A stretch of 64,000 bases of DNA from Aerosticca soli (GCF_003967035.1 NZ_AP018560.1:457001-521000), one strand, 5' to 3'; shown: positions 39,145 to 47,504, numbered from the stretch's first letter. Notes: generated by a model from the sequence alone, not told the origin. Numbers and translations: made by a program.

Positions 39145-41183
39145 GGGGATGGGGAAGGCATCGGACGCAGGTCGTCGCGCAGGGTTTGGCGCAACCGTAG
39201 CAGTTCATTGTCCCAATAGTGCTGTCGCCGCAATACCCACGCATGGATGCGCGGCATGCCGAAGGCCGGGGCTTCCTCGCGATCGCGCTCGGCTTCGTAA
39301 TGGTCCAGGTGGGCCAATGCGAGGGCGGGCTGGTGTGCCGAGCCGAGCAAGGCCGCCTGCTGAAAGGCCGCCTCCGGGCGCACCTGCTGATCCAGCGCGG
39401 TATTGAAGGCGGCCAGCGCCGCCTGGGGCTGCTGTCTGGCCAGGGCAATGCGGCCTTGCAGATGGTAGAGATCCTGCCGCCGGCCGGCGAGATCCACCAG
39501 CCGCGGATTCGACTGCGCGGCCTGCAGCAATTGCTCCAGTGTGGCGAGATCGAGCTCGGGACAGGCGGGCTCTGCGCTTTGGTCGATGGCGCGGTTGAAC
39601 CAGCTCGCGAGCAAGGTGCCGGTATCGCGGGTGGTGCGCAGGGCCTGCAGCGCGGCGTGCAAGGTGCCTGCGTCCAGATGCCCTTGCTGGCAGCGTGCCG
39701 CCAGCAGATTGAGCGCCAGCTGCACCTCGTCCGGCCGTTGGGCCAGGGCCGGGCGCAAGCGTGCCACGGCGCGTTCCGGATGGCCGGCCTGCATTTCCGC
39801 CTGGGCTGCAAAGGCCTGCGCCCGTGGCGAGTTCGGGTTGAGTCGCGCCCACAGGAGGGCTTGATCCTGCGCGTTGCCCCAGAGGTCTGCGCGGGCATGG
39901 GTCATCCAGCCGAGGCCCGCGAGCACGGCCAGGGCCAGCGCCCCCCGCAGGCGGATCGCCGGTTGGGTCAAGGGGAATAGGGCCGTGCCGGTCGCGGACA
40001 TTTTTAGGCCGCACAACCACAAGGACAGCGGCCAGAACATCAGCAATGCCGGCAGGTAATTGCGGTGCTCGAAATAAAGCTCCAGTGCCAGCGTGCTCGA
40101 TTCCATCGATTGCCCGACGAAATAAAAGGCCAGGGCCAAGGCCACCGCCGGCGCACGTCGGCGCAAGACCCACGCGGCCACTAATAAAGCGATCACGCCG
40201 AGGAGGGCCGGCAAGGTCGTGACCGGCTGCCACAAGGACGTCGATACCACGTATTGATCGTTGAATAAGCCCGTGGTGAAAGGCCGGGGCAGCCACAGCA
40301 GCTTGAGATAATCCATCAGCACCCGCGGCTCGGTCAGCAGCCTTTGCCCGAGCGTCCAGGGACGCGCGCCGCCCAGGCCGTGCGTCAGACCGCGCCAACC
40401 TTCGAAGGCGAGATAGCCTGCGATCAGCAGGCTGGGTATGCCGGCCAGTACCAGCATCAGGCGGCGATAGGCACTGCGGTCGGCCGCACGCCAAGCTGCC
40501 GGGCTGTGATTTTCCGCGAAAAAGACTATTTCCACGGTCAGCACCAGCGCGGGCAGCAGCACGCCATTGGCCTTGCTCGCGGTGGCCAGAGCGGTGCACA
40601 ACCCGAGGCCGATCAACAGCCAGGCGGTACCGAGCGTCGGTTTCCCCTGTGCGAAGGCGCTGCGTCCTTGCAGCCACGCGAGCAGGCCCAGCAGGGTGCA
40701 AGTGGCCGGCAGCATGGCCTCGCGCTGCACGATATAGAGCGTGGTCGAAACGAAGAGGGGGTGCAGCAGCCAGAACGCGCCGCCCAGCGCGGCAGCCAGG
40801 TCAAGTCGACGCTCCACGGATGGCGTGGACTCGGTACAGCGCGCTCTTCCCAGCCGTTTGAGCAGCAGGATCAGCAGCAGGCCATTGATGAGATGCAGCG
40901 CGAGATTGGTGCGCTTGAAGGGCCAAGGCTCGGCCGGCCAGTCACGCGCGTCGATGAGAAAGGAGAGCAGCGAGAGCGGGCGTCCGGTCGGGTCGGCCGT
41001 CCCGGAAGTGATGTAGCGCCAGAAAGTCGGCCCGTTATCTACAGGGCCGGTTTCTCCGAGTACGGGAAGGTTGGCAAAATCATCGAATAGGAATGTGCCA
41101 CGCAGATCGGGCGCATAAACCGCAATCGTCGCAAAGGCGAATAGGCAGGCTAGTAGAAAAAAAGCAAGTCGATGGTTGCTCAT
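39141..41183 (-). CDS. GT-C-like membrane protein with C-terminal TPR-like region, paralog A
   Basis: A 680-residue paralog of the following gene. The first helix (FFLLACLFAFATIAVYAPDL) is followed by GTFLFDDFANLPVLG with the acidic pair. About ten further helices follow, a conserved YFEHRNYLPALL motif lies near residue 380, and the tail has TPR-like helices (AQAFAAQAEMQAGHPERAVARL). ATG at 41183 is chosen; the extension to 41201 crosses the terminator hairpin. It begins only 64 nt after the pilin stop on the same strand, with the hairpin between, so it may be partly read through from the pilin promoter. Best guess: pilin glycosyltransferase. Confidence 0.75.
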   Translation of the reverse strand: MSNHRLAFFLLACLFAFATIAVYAPDLRGTFLFDDFANLPVLGETGPVDNGPTFWRYITSGTADPTGRPLSLLSFLIDARDWPAEPWPFKRTNLALHLINGLLLILLLKRLGRARCTESTPSVERRLDLAAALGGAFWLLHPLFVSTTLYIVQREAMLPATCTLLGLLAWLQGRSAFAQGKPTLGTAWLLIGLGLCTALATASKANGVLLPALVLTVEIVFFAENHSPAAWRAADRSAYRRLMLVLAGIPSLLIAGYLAFEGWRGLTHGLGGARPWTLGQRLLTEPRVLMDYLKLLWLPRPFTTGLFNDQYVVSTSLWQPVTTLPALLGVIALLVAAWVLRRRAPAVALALAFYFVGQSMESSTLALELYFEHRNYLPALLMFWPLSLWLCGLKMSATGTALFPLTQPAIRLRGALALAVLAGLGWMTHARADLWGNAQDQALLWARLNPNSPRAQAFAAQAEMQAGHPERAVARLRPALAQRPDEVQLALNLLAARCQQGHLDAGTLHAALQALRTTRDTGTLLASWFNRAIDQSAEPACPELDLATLEQLLQAAQSNPRLVDLAGRRQDLYHLQGRIALARQQPQAALAAFNTALDQQVRPEAAFQQAALLGSAHQPALALAHLDHYEAERDREEAPAFGMPRIHAWVLRRQHYWDNELLRLRQTLRDDLRPMPSPSP

Positions 41184-41197
41184 GCAGACGCCCGGAA

Positions 41198-41230
41198 ACA
41201 AGAAGGGCCGCTCTGGGCGGCCCTTCTTGT
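41198..41230 (-). terminator. Strong hairpin between the pilin and GT-C genes
   Basis: A perfect 14-bp stem: ACAAGAAGGGCCGC (41198-41211) and GCGGCCCTTCTTGT (41217-41230) with a 5-nt loop. On the minus strand it follows the pilin stop at 41247 by 17 nt. The trailing T-run is short, so it may attenuate rather than stop transcription, leaving some read-through into the GT-C gene. Confidence 0.75.
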
Positions 41231-41246
41231 TATGTAAGCTTTAATC

Positions 41247-41687
41247 TTAACGGCAGGACGAAGGAAGATACTTCGCGGTCACCTTCGTACCGTCGCCATG
41301 GCAGGTCCAAGCCGTGCTGCCACTATGCGTGATCGGCGAAAGGTTCAGCGTGCCCCCACTGATTTTCGAATTTACCTTCGGGCCGCTGTAAGTGACCTGG
41401 ATCTGGCCACTATTTAACACGTCCAATTTCGAAACGTAACTCCCACCGATGCTATCATCAGTAGCAAGGCCGGCGGAAGCGTTGCTCTGGGGGAGGCGGC
41501 CGGTATTGCTGTAGAACTCGGCCACGGCCGTCTTGGCACCATCGGCCAAACTCAAACCTTCCGAAACCTGCGAGCGAATGGTGTAGTCCTGGTAGGCGGG
41601 AATGGCAATCGCCGCCAGGATGGCGATGATCGCCACGACGATCATCAGTTCGATCAGGGTGAAACCCTGTTGGACAGTCTTCTTCAT
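41247..41687 (-). CDS. pilA: Type IV major pilin, copy 1
   Basis: A 146-residue type IVa prepilin. PilD cleavage after Gly8 (MKKTVQQG then FTLIELMIVV) leaves the N-methylated Phe1 and Glu5. The conserved N-terminal helix continues to AIPAYQDYTIRSQVSEG. The C-terminal disulfide loop lies between the Cys of TAWTC and the Cys of PSSCR. It has its own sigma-54 promoter with a leader of about 110 nt, and a strong hairpin follows the stop. Paralog of the copy 300 nt upstream. Confidence 0.95.
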   Translation of the reverse strand: MKKTVQQGFTLIELMIVVAIIAILAAIAIPAYQDYTIRSQVSEGLSLADGAKTAVAEFYSNTGRLPQSNASAGLATDDSIGGSYVSKLDVLNSGQIQVTYSGPKVNSKISGGTLNLSPITHSGSTAWTCHGDGTKVTAKYLPSSCR

Positions 41688-41808
41688 GGTGGTTCCTCTT
41701 TGACGGGTGATTGAATCCAGCGCCCCCTGAGCCCCGACCCCGATTTCCCCTGCGGGCTCGACCTGCAACGCTACGGTCCAGGAACGACCAGGAAGCCACG
41801 GCTGTTCA

Positions 41809-41824
41809 AGCAGCATGTGTGCCA
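41809..41824 (-). promoter_or_regulatory. Sigma-54 promoter of pilA copy 1
   Basis: On the minus strand TGGCACACATGCTGCT carries the -24 GG and -12 GC at the required 11-nt offset. It matches the TGGCAC half exactly and TGC of the -12 half. PilR/PilS control would be expected from the P. aeruginosa parallel. Confidence 0.7.
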
Positions 41825-41999
41825 TCGCCGCCGCCTGCCTATTGCCGCATATCGGCAGGCTTCATGATTGTGCCCAGTGTCACGGTAAGCCCACAAGCAG
41901 CCGGCGCGGATCAAAAGTCGCCGCGGGGAGAGGGCTTGAGCCGCCCGGCAGAATGTGACCATTGACGTCAGGTTGTGACCCTTGGGGTCGGCTCGGGCG

Positions 42000-42440
42000 T
42001 CACTTTCGGCAGGAACTCGGCAGGTACTTGCCGTCGAGCGTGCTTGGTGCACACGTCCAGGCAATGCTGCCCGAATGCGTCACGGGCGAGAGCACCAGGG
42101 TCTGGTCATGGATCAGTGTGCTGGCCTTGGCGCCCTGAAAGGCGACGGTGACCTTGCCGCTGGTGACGTCGACCCCGGAAACATAGCTACCGGTGATCGA
42201 GCCGCTGCTGGCCAGGCCCGCCGAAGTGTTGTTGGGCGGATAGCGCCCGGTGTTCGAGACGAAATCCCAGATGGCGGCCTTGGCCCCGGTGGCAAGGCTC
42301 ATGCCTTCGGCCACCTGGGCACGGACCGCGTAGTCCTGGTAGGCCGGGATGGCGATGGCGGCGAGGATGGCGATGATCGCCACCACGATCATCAGCTCGA
42401 TCAAGCTAAAACCGGCTGGGCGCTGCAGGCGTTGCGACAT
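42000..42440 (-). CDS. pilA: Type IV major pilin, copy 2
   Basis: A 146-residue type IVa prepilin. The leader is MSQRLQRPAG, cleaved before FSLIELMIVVAIIAILAAIA, with Glu5 present. The hydrophobic helix and the AIPAYQDYAVRAQVAEG segment closely match copy 1, while the head domain differs. The C-terminal loop runs from WTC to PSSCRK, two residues shorter than in copy 1. ATG at 42440 has a GGGGGAAATC ribosome-binding stretch, and the longer frame to 42470 is not needed. A second sigma-54 promoter sits directly upstream. Confidence 0.95.
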   Translation of the reverse strand: MSQRLQRPAGFSLIELMIVVAIIAILAAIAIPAYQDYAVRAQVAEGMSLATGAKAAIWDFVSNTGRYPPNNTSAGLASSGSITGSYVSGVDVTSGKVTVAFQGAKASTLIHDQTLVLSPVTHSGSIAWTCAPSTLDGKYLPSSCRK

Positions 42441-42470
42441 GATTTCCCCCTTGGCTTGCCTGCGCGCCAC

Positions 42471-42486
42471 AGCAGGTTTCGTACCA
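42471..42486 (-). promoter_or_regulatory. Sigma-54 promoter of pilA copy 2
   Basis: On the minus strand TGGTACGAAACCTGCT matches the TGGCACG-N4-TTGCW consensus at all but two informative positions, with GG and GC at the correct 11-nt offset. Predicted start near 42460 gives a 20-nt leader ending at the ATG. Confidence 0.75.
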
Positions 42487-42648
42487 GTTTCGGCTGTTCA
42501 ACCCCGCTTATTTGCGTTGGAGCCGATTGCGTGCGTGGATAGTCGTTTTGACTGTGACGCGCTGCAGATTTCTTAAACGGGCTCGGCTTTATGGAGGTTG
42601 CTGCTACTCCGAAGGCCGTGGGCGCAGGGTGGGGTTCTGACAATGCGT

Positions 42649-43971
42649 TCAGGCGGCGGGAATGCCCCTGCGTCGAGACAGGCAAGCCACGATGCCATGC
42701 AGGCATAGCATGGCTGCCACCATTTCCTCGCCGCGCAGCGGCACGGAGTAGCGTGGCTCGGCCTGCAGCAAGGTGTAGATGGCAGTCATCATCACCAGCA
42801 GCAGTGCAAGCGGTTGTTCGGTTCCAGAGGCGGATGGGCGGCACAGCACAATGATGCAGCCGATGAGCGCGAGCAGGCCGAGCCATGGATTCATAGCATG
42901 GCATAGTGCGATGACGATGCGACCTGCAAGGTTCGTATGGAAGGGGGATGCGGCAGTGGGGTAGACGTACACATCCCCCTGCCCGATACGGATGTCCCAC
43001 CCCCAGAGCAGGGCGGGTTTGCTCACGTACCACGTCAAGGTTCGCCATGGCTGGCTGCGGAGGCGGTTTGCCCAGGCATGCCAGCCTTCGCGGGGTTGAT
43101 CGTGCAGCAGCGCGTACTCGCTGTTGATGGCACTGGATATGGTTATTGCTGTGGAGTCGCCGAGCAGTGCCGCACGATAACTGGCGTGATATTCCGGCCA
43201 GGAGCCTTGCACCAGATTCATCAGAGCGCGGTCATGACTGCTGCTTTGTGCCGCGGGCAGATTCGCGTTGCGTATCAACCAGGGCATGTAGAGCACGGCA
43301 AAGCCCAGGACTAGTGCACACGCCATGCGGCCGGACGCCAGTCGCCGCAGCCAGAGATAGATGGCCAAGCACGGTGCGAATGGAATCAGTGTGGCATTCG
43401 TCAATGCCCCCAGCGCACAGCCGATTCCGGCACCGGCGCTCAGGGTAAGACTGCGGCGTTCAATAGCCAGTACAGATAGCCAAAGCGCCAGTGCACACAA
43501 AAAACCAAACAGGGTTTCCGTGAGGAGATAACCCGTCATGGTGACAGAGTGTGGCCACAGTGCCATCAACAAGCCGGCTGCGCCTAGCCAAGGCGTCGGT
43601 AGCCAGCGGCGCGCCGTGACCAGCAGCAGGAGCACGGTAAGAGCGCCCAGCAAAGCCTGGCCGAGCAGTACGGCGGCATACCAATGATCCCAGCTTTGAA
43701 AAAACGCCATGCCTAGCGCAAGAAATATGGGGTAACCGGGGTCGCGGAAGCTGTCGCCAAGGACCATGGGTGTATCGGGCGATGCTTTGGAAAAGACGTG
43801 ATGACGCCACAGGTTCTGGGCATAATTGAAGTAATCCACGGCATCGCCGCGTACTGGATGCAGCACCATGGCTTGGCTGACGTAGTACCAGCGCACCAGC
43901 CAGGCGAAGACAAACAATCCGGCGATAAGCAATGAAATGCGCGAAGGACGCGGGAGAGTCGGCAAGGACAT
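42649..43971 (-). CDS. GT-C-like membrane glycosyltransferase (PMT/ArnT-type)
   Basis: A 440-residue protein with about 11 hydrophobic helices. After the first helix comes VRGDAVDYFNYAQNLWRHHVF, with acidic residues in the first periplasmic loop, as in PMT/ArnT-family GT-C enzymes. GDSFRDPGYPIFLALGMAFF then resembles the PGYP segment common in this superfamily. It ends in PRYSVPLRGEEMVAAMLCLHG. These enzymes use polyprenyl-phosphate sugars; the acceptor here may be pilin or a lipid. ATG at 43971 is used; 44004 and 44085 are alternatives. Lower GC than the core. Divergent from the S9 peptidase gene. Confidence 0.75.
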   Translation of the reverse strand: MSLPTLPRPSRISLLIAGLFVFAWLVRWYYVSQAMVLHPVRGDAVDYFNYAQNLWRHHVFSKASPDTPMVLGDSFRDPGYPIFLALGMAFFQSWDHWYAAVLLGQALLGALTVLLLLVTARRWLPTPWLGAAGLLMALWPHSVTMTGYLLTETLFGFLCALALWLSVLAIERRSLTLSAGAGIGCALGALTNATLIPFAPCLAIYLWLRRLASGRMACALVLGFAVLYMPWLIRNANLPAAQSSSHDRALMNLVQGSWPEYHASYRAALLGDSTAITISSAINSEYALLHDQPREGWHAWANRLRSQPWRTLTWYVSKPALLWGWDIRIGQGDVYVYPTAASPFHTNLAGRIVIALCHAMNPWLGLLALIGCIIVLCRPSASGTEQPLALLLVMMTAIYTLLQAEPRYSVPLRGEEMVAAMLCLHGIVACLSRRRGIPAA

Positions 43972-44131
43972 GGATGCGCGTATGTTTGAAGGGTTAGGGG
44001 CCATCTTGCAGCATGGCGTGATGTTTGTGCGCGCAATGCCTGCTTCAGCCAGCCTCGAGCCGGCAACGGATGCTTGCGCCGTCACGCGGGAGGCACGTAA
44101 GTTCTTGTCTCGAAGATCACCGGGGATAGCG

Positions 44132-46219
44132 ATGAAAGCGTGGCTTGCGTCAGGGTTGGGGCTGCTACTGATGGCGTTGTCGACGTGGACTCAAGCGGCC
44201 ACGCACCCCTTTGGCATCCGCGATCTGGTCATGCTGGAGCGGGTGGACGACCCGCAGCTGTCGCCGGATGGTCGCCTCGCCGCCTTCGGCGTGCGCCGTA
44301 CGGATTACGAGGCGAACAAGGGCATCCATGCCGTCTACGTGCTCGACCTCGCCCGCGGCGGGCAGCCGGTGCGGCTGGCGGACCAGGCGAGTGCGCCGCG
44401 CTGGTCGCCCGACGGACGCGCCCTCTATTACCTGGCGCCCGCCGACGGCACGACGCAGCTGTGGCGCGTGGACTTTGCGTCCGGCAAGCACGGGCCGGAC
44501 CTCGGCCATCCCGGCGCGCCGGTGCAGCTTACCCGCGCGCCGCTCGACCTTGACGCCTACAAGCTTTCGCCCGACGGCCGGCGCGTGCTGCTCTCCTATG
44601 CAGTGTTCACCGACTGCGCCGACCTCGCCTGCACCAAGGAGCGGCTGGACGGCCGCGCCAAGACCAAGGCCAGCGGCACGACCTACGAGCGGCTCTTCGT
44701 GCGCCACTGGGACACCTGGGCGGACGGGCGGCGCAGCCAGTTGTTCGTCGCCGCCTTCGATGCGAACGGCCAGCTGCCCGCCGAGCCTACGTGGCTCAGT
44801 CGCGGCATCGACGGCGACATCCCGAGCAAGCCGTTCGGCGACGCGGGCGAGTTCGCCTTTTCCCCCGATGGGCAGAGCGTGTATTTCGACGTGCGCATCG
44901 CCGGCAACAGCGAGCCGTGGTCGACCAATTTCGACCTCTACCAGGTGCCCGCCGACGGCTCGGCCGCGCCGCGCAACCTGACCGCCGACAATCCGGCCTG
45001 GGATGCCTATCCGGTGCCTTCCCCGGATGGCCGCACGCTCTATTACCTGGCGATGAAGGAGCCGGGTTTCGAGGCGGACCGCTTCGCGGTCATGGCGCTG
45101 GATCTGGCCAGCGGCGCGAAGCGCGAGGTCGACCCGCAGTGGGACCGCTCGGCCGGCGATCTGGCGGTGTCCGCCGACGGCCGGACGCTCTACGCCACCG
45201 CGGACGACCAGGGCCGGCACCCGCTCTTTGCCATCGACGCGGCCAGCGGCAAGGTCACCCGCGTGACCGGCGAGGGCACCGTCGCGGGTTACGCGCTCGC
45301 CGGTGACCGGCTGCTGCTGGCGCGCGACGACCTGCGCCATCCGGTCGATCTGTACCTGGCCGATGCGCATGGGCGCGGCCTCAGGCAGGTCACCCGGTTC
45401 AATGCCGAGCGGCTCAAGCAGGTGCAGATGGGCGAGGCCGAGTTCTTCACCTTCAAGGGCTGGAACGACGAGCCGGTGCAGGGCTACGTGGTCAAGCCGG
45501 TGGGCTACCGGCGCGGGCACAAGTATCCGGTCGCCTTCATCATCCACGGCGGACCGCAGGGCGCGATGAACGACGACTGGAGCTACCGCTGGAACCCGCA
45601 GACCTACGCGGGCCAGGGCTTCGCGGTGGTGACGGTGAACTTCCACGGCTCCACCGGCTACGGCCAGGCGTTCACCGATGCGATCTCCGGCGACTGGGGC
45701 GGCAAGCCGCTGGAGGATTTGAAGCGCGGCTGGCAGGCGGCGCTCGGCAAGTACGACCTCCTCGACGGCGAGCGCGCCTGCGCGCTGGGTGCGAGCTACG
45801 GCGGCTACATGGTGTACTGGATCGCCGGCGTGTGGAATGCGCCGTGGAAGTGCCTGGTCGACCACGACGGCGTGTTCGACACCCGCGCCATGTACTACGA
45901 CACCGACGAGCTGTGGTTCGAGGAAAAGGAAAACGGCGGCCCGCAGTTCGAGCATCCGGAGAACTACGAGCGCTTCAATCCGCTCAATCACGTGAGCGAG
46001 TGGCGCGTGCCGATGCTGGTCGTGCACTCGGGCAAGGACTTCCGCATTCCCGACACCCAGGGTCTGGGCGCGTTCACGGCGCTGCAGCGGCGCGGCATCC
46101 CCAGCCAGCTGCTGCACTTCCCCGACGAAAACCACTGGGTGCTCAAGCCGCAGAACAGCGTGCAGTGGCACGACACCGTGAACGCCTGGCTCAAGCGCTG
46201 GACCGCGCCGCAGGAGTGA
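44132..46219 (+). CDS. S9 family prolyl oligopeptidase / acylaminoacyl peptidase
   Basis: A 695-residue secreted peptidase. Signal peptide MKAWLASGLGLLLMALSTWTQAA, then a beta-propeller domain of PD40-like repeats (DDPQLSPDGRLAAFGV, SAPRWSPDGRALYYL, NPAWDAYPVPSPDGRTLYYL), then the alpha/beta hydrolase domain. The catalytic triad reads Ser555 in GASYGGYMV, Asp636 in HSGKDFRIP and His668 in PDENHWVLKP. Cleaves dipeptides or acyl-amino acids from peptide ends in the periplasm. GGGGAT precedes the ATG. Xanthomonads typically have several such S9 enzymes. Confidence 0.93.
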   Translation: MKAWLASGLGLLLMALSTWTQAATHPFGIRDLVMLERVDDPQLSPDGRLAAFGVRRTDYEANKGIHAVYVLDLARGGQPVRLADQASAPRWSPDGRALYYLAPADGTTQLWRVDFASGKHGPDLGHPGAPVQLTRAPLDLDAYKLSPDGRRVLLSYAVFTDCADLACTKERLDGRAKTKASGTTYERLFVRHWDTWADGRRSQLFVAAFDANGQLPAEPTWLSRGIDGDIPSKPFGDAGEFAFSPDGQSVYFDVRIAGNSEPWSTNFDLYQVPADGSAAPRNLTADNPAWDAYPVPSPDGRTLYYLAMKEPGFEADRFAVMALDLASGAKREVDPQWDRSAGDLAVSADGRTLYATADDQGRHPLFAIDAASGKVTRVTGEGTVAGYALAGDRLLLARDDLRHPVDLYLADAHGRGLRQVTRFNAERLKQVQMGEAEFFTFKGWNDEPVQGYVVKPVGYRRGHKYPVAFIIHGGPQGAMNDDWSYRWNPQTYAGQGFAVVTVNFHGSTGYGQAFTDAISGDWGGKPLEDLKRGWQAALGKYDLLDGERACALGASYGGYMVYWIAGVWNAPWKCLVDHDGVFDTRAMYYDTDELWFEEKENGGPQFEHPENYERFNPLNHVSEWRVPMLVVHSGKDFRIPDTQGLGAFTALQRRGIPSQLLHFPDENHWVLKPQNSVQWHDTVNAWLKRWTAPQE

Positions 46220-46264
46220 GGCGGCACGTTTCGCCGGACGCCAGAACATGGCGGGGATGCGCCA

Positions 46265-46431
46265 CACCGGCATGGCCTGCCATGGCCGCTGCCTGAAATG
46301 CCCGAGCTGCGCGAACCGATGATTCCCTTCGGGGATTTCCGGCTAACGTGGCCCTTTACCGCCACGAGCCCAGCGACGATGCGGTCTATGTGCCGGCCTT
46401 CCGGCACCAGAAAGAGGCAGGTCACGGTTGA
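46265..46431 (+). pseudogene. Decayed RelE/ParE-type toxin remnant
   Basis: From 46265 one phase reads a ParE-like stretch ending LPEMPELREPMIPFGD. The phase then changes twice, and the sequence ends with VALYRHEPSDDAVYVPAFRH then QKEAGHG and a stop at 46431. This is the usual C-terminus of ParE toxins (IPFGDSGYVALYR...RHQKEAGY). Removing one T at 46336-46338 and one A at 46345-46346 restores an uninterrupted frame. The N-terminal half and any antitoxin are not recognisable. The rest of the 410-nt gap to 46630 holds nothing else I can name. Confidence 0.65.
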
Positions 46432-46629
46432 CCGATGCTGCAGGACCGAAGCCTGACGCAGCCGTTGCCACAGCAGCCATGCCCGGCTCTCCATGACACG
46501 TGCACGCACAGGCGGGCGTCGCGCCCTCGCGCGCTGATCGCCTGGGCGCGTCGAGCCGTTCTCGCGGACTTGGATACGGCTGCGCGCGGCGCCATGATCT
46601 GGCCATCGGTATCTTCCACTGGAAACGCC

Positions 46630-46908
46630 ATGCCCCGTATCGACATCCGGCGCCGCCATGCGCTGCCCCCCGACCAAGCCCGCGCCGCGGTCGAGCAGGT
46701 GGCCGCCAAGGTCCGGGACAAGTACGGCGTCGAGGCCCGCTGGCAGGGCGATACGCTCGCCTTCGAGCGGCCCGGGGTGAAGGGCAGCATCGCCGTCGGC
46801 GCCGACGAGGTCCGGGTCGTGGTGGAGCTCGGCCTGCTGCTTGGCGCGCTGAAGGGGCCGATCGAGCAGGAAATCCGCCGCCAGCTCGATGCGCGCTTCG
46901 GCGCCTGA
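46630..46908 (+). CDS. Polyhydroxyalkanoic acid system family protein
   Basis: A 92-residue small protein of the PHA-granule-region family: MPRIDIRRRHALPPDQARAA, VRDKYGVEARWQGDTLAFER, VKGSIAVGADEVRVVVELGLLLGALK, and the helical end IEQEIRRQLDARFGA. The fold is a short helix, a beta sheet and a helix. The name comes from neighbours of PHA genes elsewhere; no PHA synthase is in the window and the function is unproven. ATG at 46630 gives the family start; the upstream extension is spurious. Confidence 0.8.
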   Translation: MPRIDIRRRHALPPDQARAAVEQVAAKVRDKYGVEARWQGDTLAFERPGVKGSIAVGADEVRVVVELGLLLGALKGPIEQEIRRQLDARFGA

Positions 46909-47083
46909 AAAGCCACAGCATGGGGTCCGTACCGGGGGACACCCGATGGGCAAGGCCGCCGGGCTGGTGGCCATCGGCCGCAAGTCGGTTGTCGGCGCTC
47001 GCCAGAAGCCAAGAACAGGCAACCGCATGACCTGCGGCCAGAAGCCACCCCTTTCCGCCTGGGCACCATGTCGGGGGCCTAGA

Positions 47084-47110
47084 AAAATATGCCCGTTACG
47101 GGTATATTTT
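47084..47110. promoter_or_regulatory. Palindromic operator of the RelE-type module
   Basis: Arms AAAATATGCCCGT (47084-47096) and ACGGGTATATTTT (47098-47110) are inverted repeats with one mismatch and a 1-nt spacer. It overlaps the expected -10 region (TATATT) and ends at the Shine-Dalgarno, as expected for autorepression by the toxin/antitoxin complex. Confidence 0.75.
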
Positions 47111-47120
47111 GGAGGTCAAG

Positions 47121-47504
47121 ATGACGCGCATCCTCAAGAGGAAGGACTTTGCACGGTGGCAGGCGGGCGAGAAACTGCCCGACACTGCCTTGTGCAAGGC
47201 AGTCGAGGAGATGGGGAGCGGTCTAATCGACGCGGACCTGGGCGGTCACCTTTACAAGAAACGGGTGGCGCGGCCCGGCGGCGGCAAGAGTGGCGGCTAC
47301 CGCACCCTGTTGTCGGCCCGAATCGGCGACCGCTATGTGTTCCTGTATGGGTTCCCCAAGAGCGACAAGGCGAACATCACACAGGACGAGAAGATGGCGC
47401 TGCAATTTGCCGGCAAGGCGTTCCTGGAACTGTCCCCCGAAGCCTTGTCGAAGGCGTTGCAGGCCAGCGTGTTATTGGAGGTGCATTGTGAGCAAGATCA
47501 TTGA
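47121..47504 (+). CDS. Type II toxin, RelE/HigB-like (PF06296-type)
   Basis: A 127-residue toxin-like protein. The family signature is GLIDADLGGHLYKKRVARPG then GGKSGGYRTLLSARIGDRYVFLYGFPKSDKANI, which matches the RelE subgroup found next to HTH antitoxins. Such proteins cleave mRNA on or off the ribosome; the catalytic residues are not certain from sequence. A perfect GGAGGT Shine-Dalgarno at 47111-47116 fixes the ATG at 47121. Toxin-first gene order, the reverse of classical relBE but normal for HigBA and NadS systems. It overlaps the antitoxin gene by 17 nt. Confidence 0.88.
   Translation: MTRILKRKDFARWQAGEKLPDTALCKAVEEMGSGLIDADLGGHLYKKRVARPGGGKSGGYRTLLSARIGDRYVFLYGFPKSDKANITQDEKMALQFAGKAFLELSPEALSKALQASVLLEVHCEQDH

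Noticed and set aside
41773-41790. Second sigma-54-like sequence upstream of pilin copy 1 (TGGACCGTAGCGTTGCA on the minus strand)
   Set aside because: GG to GC distance is one base too long for sigma-54 and the -24 half is poor; the site at 41809-41824 has the right spacing.
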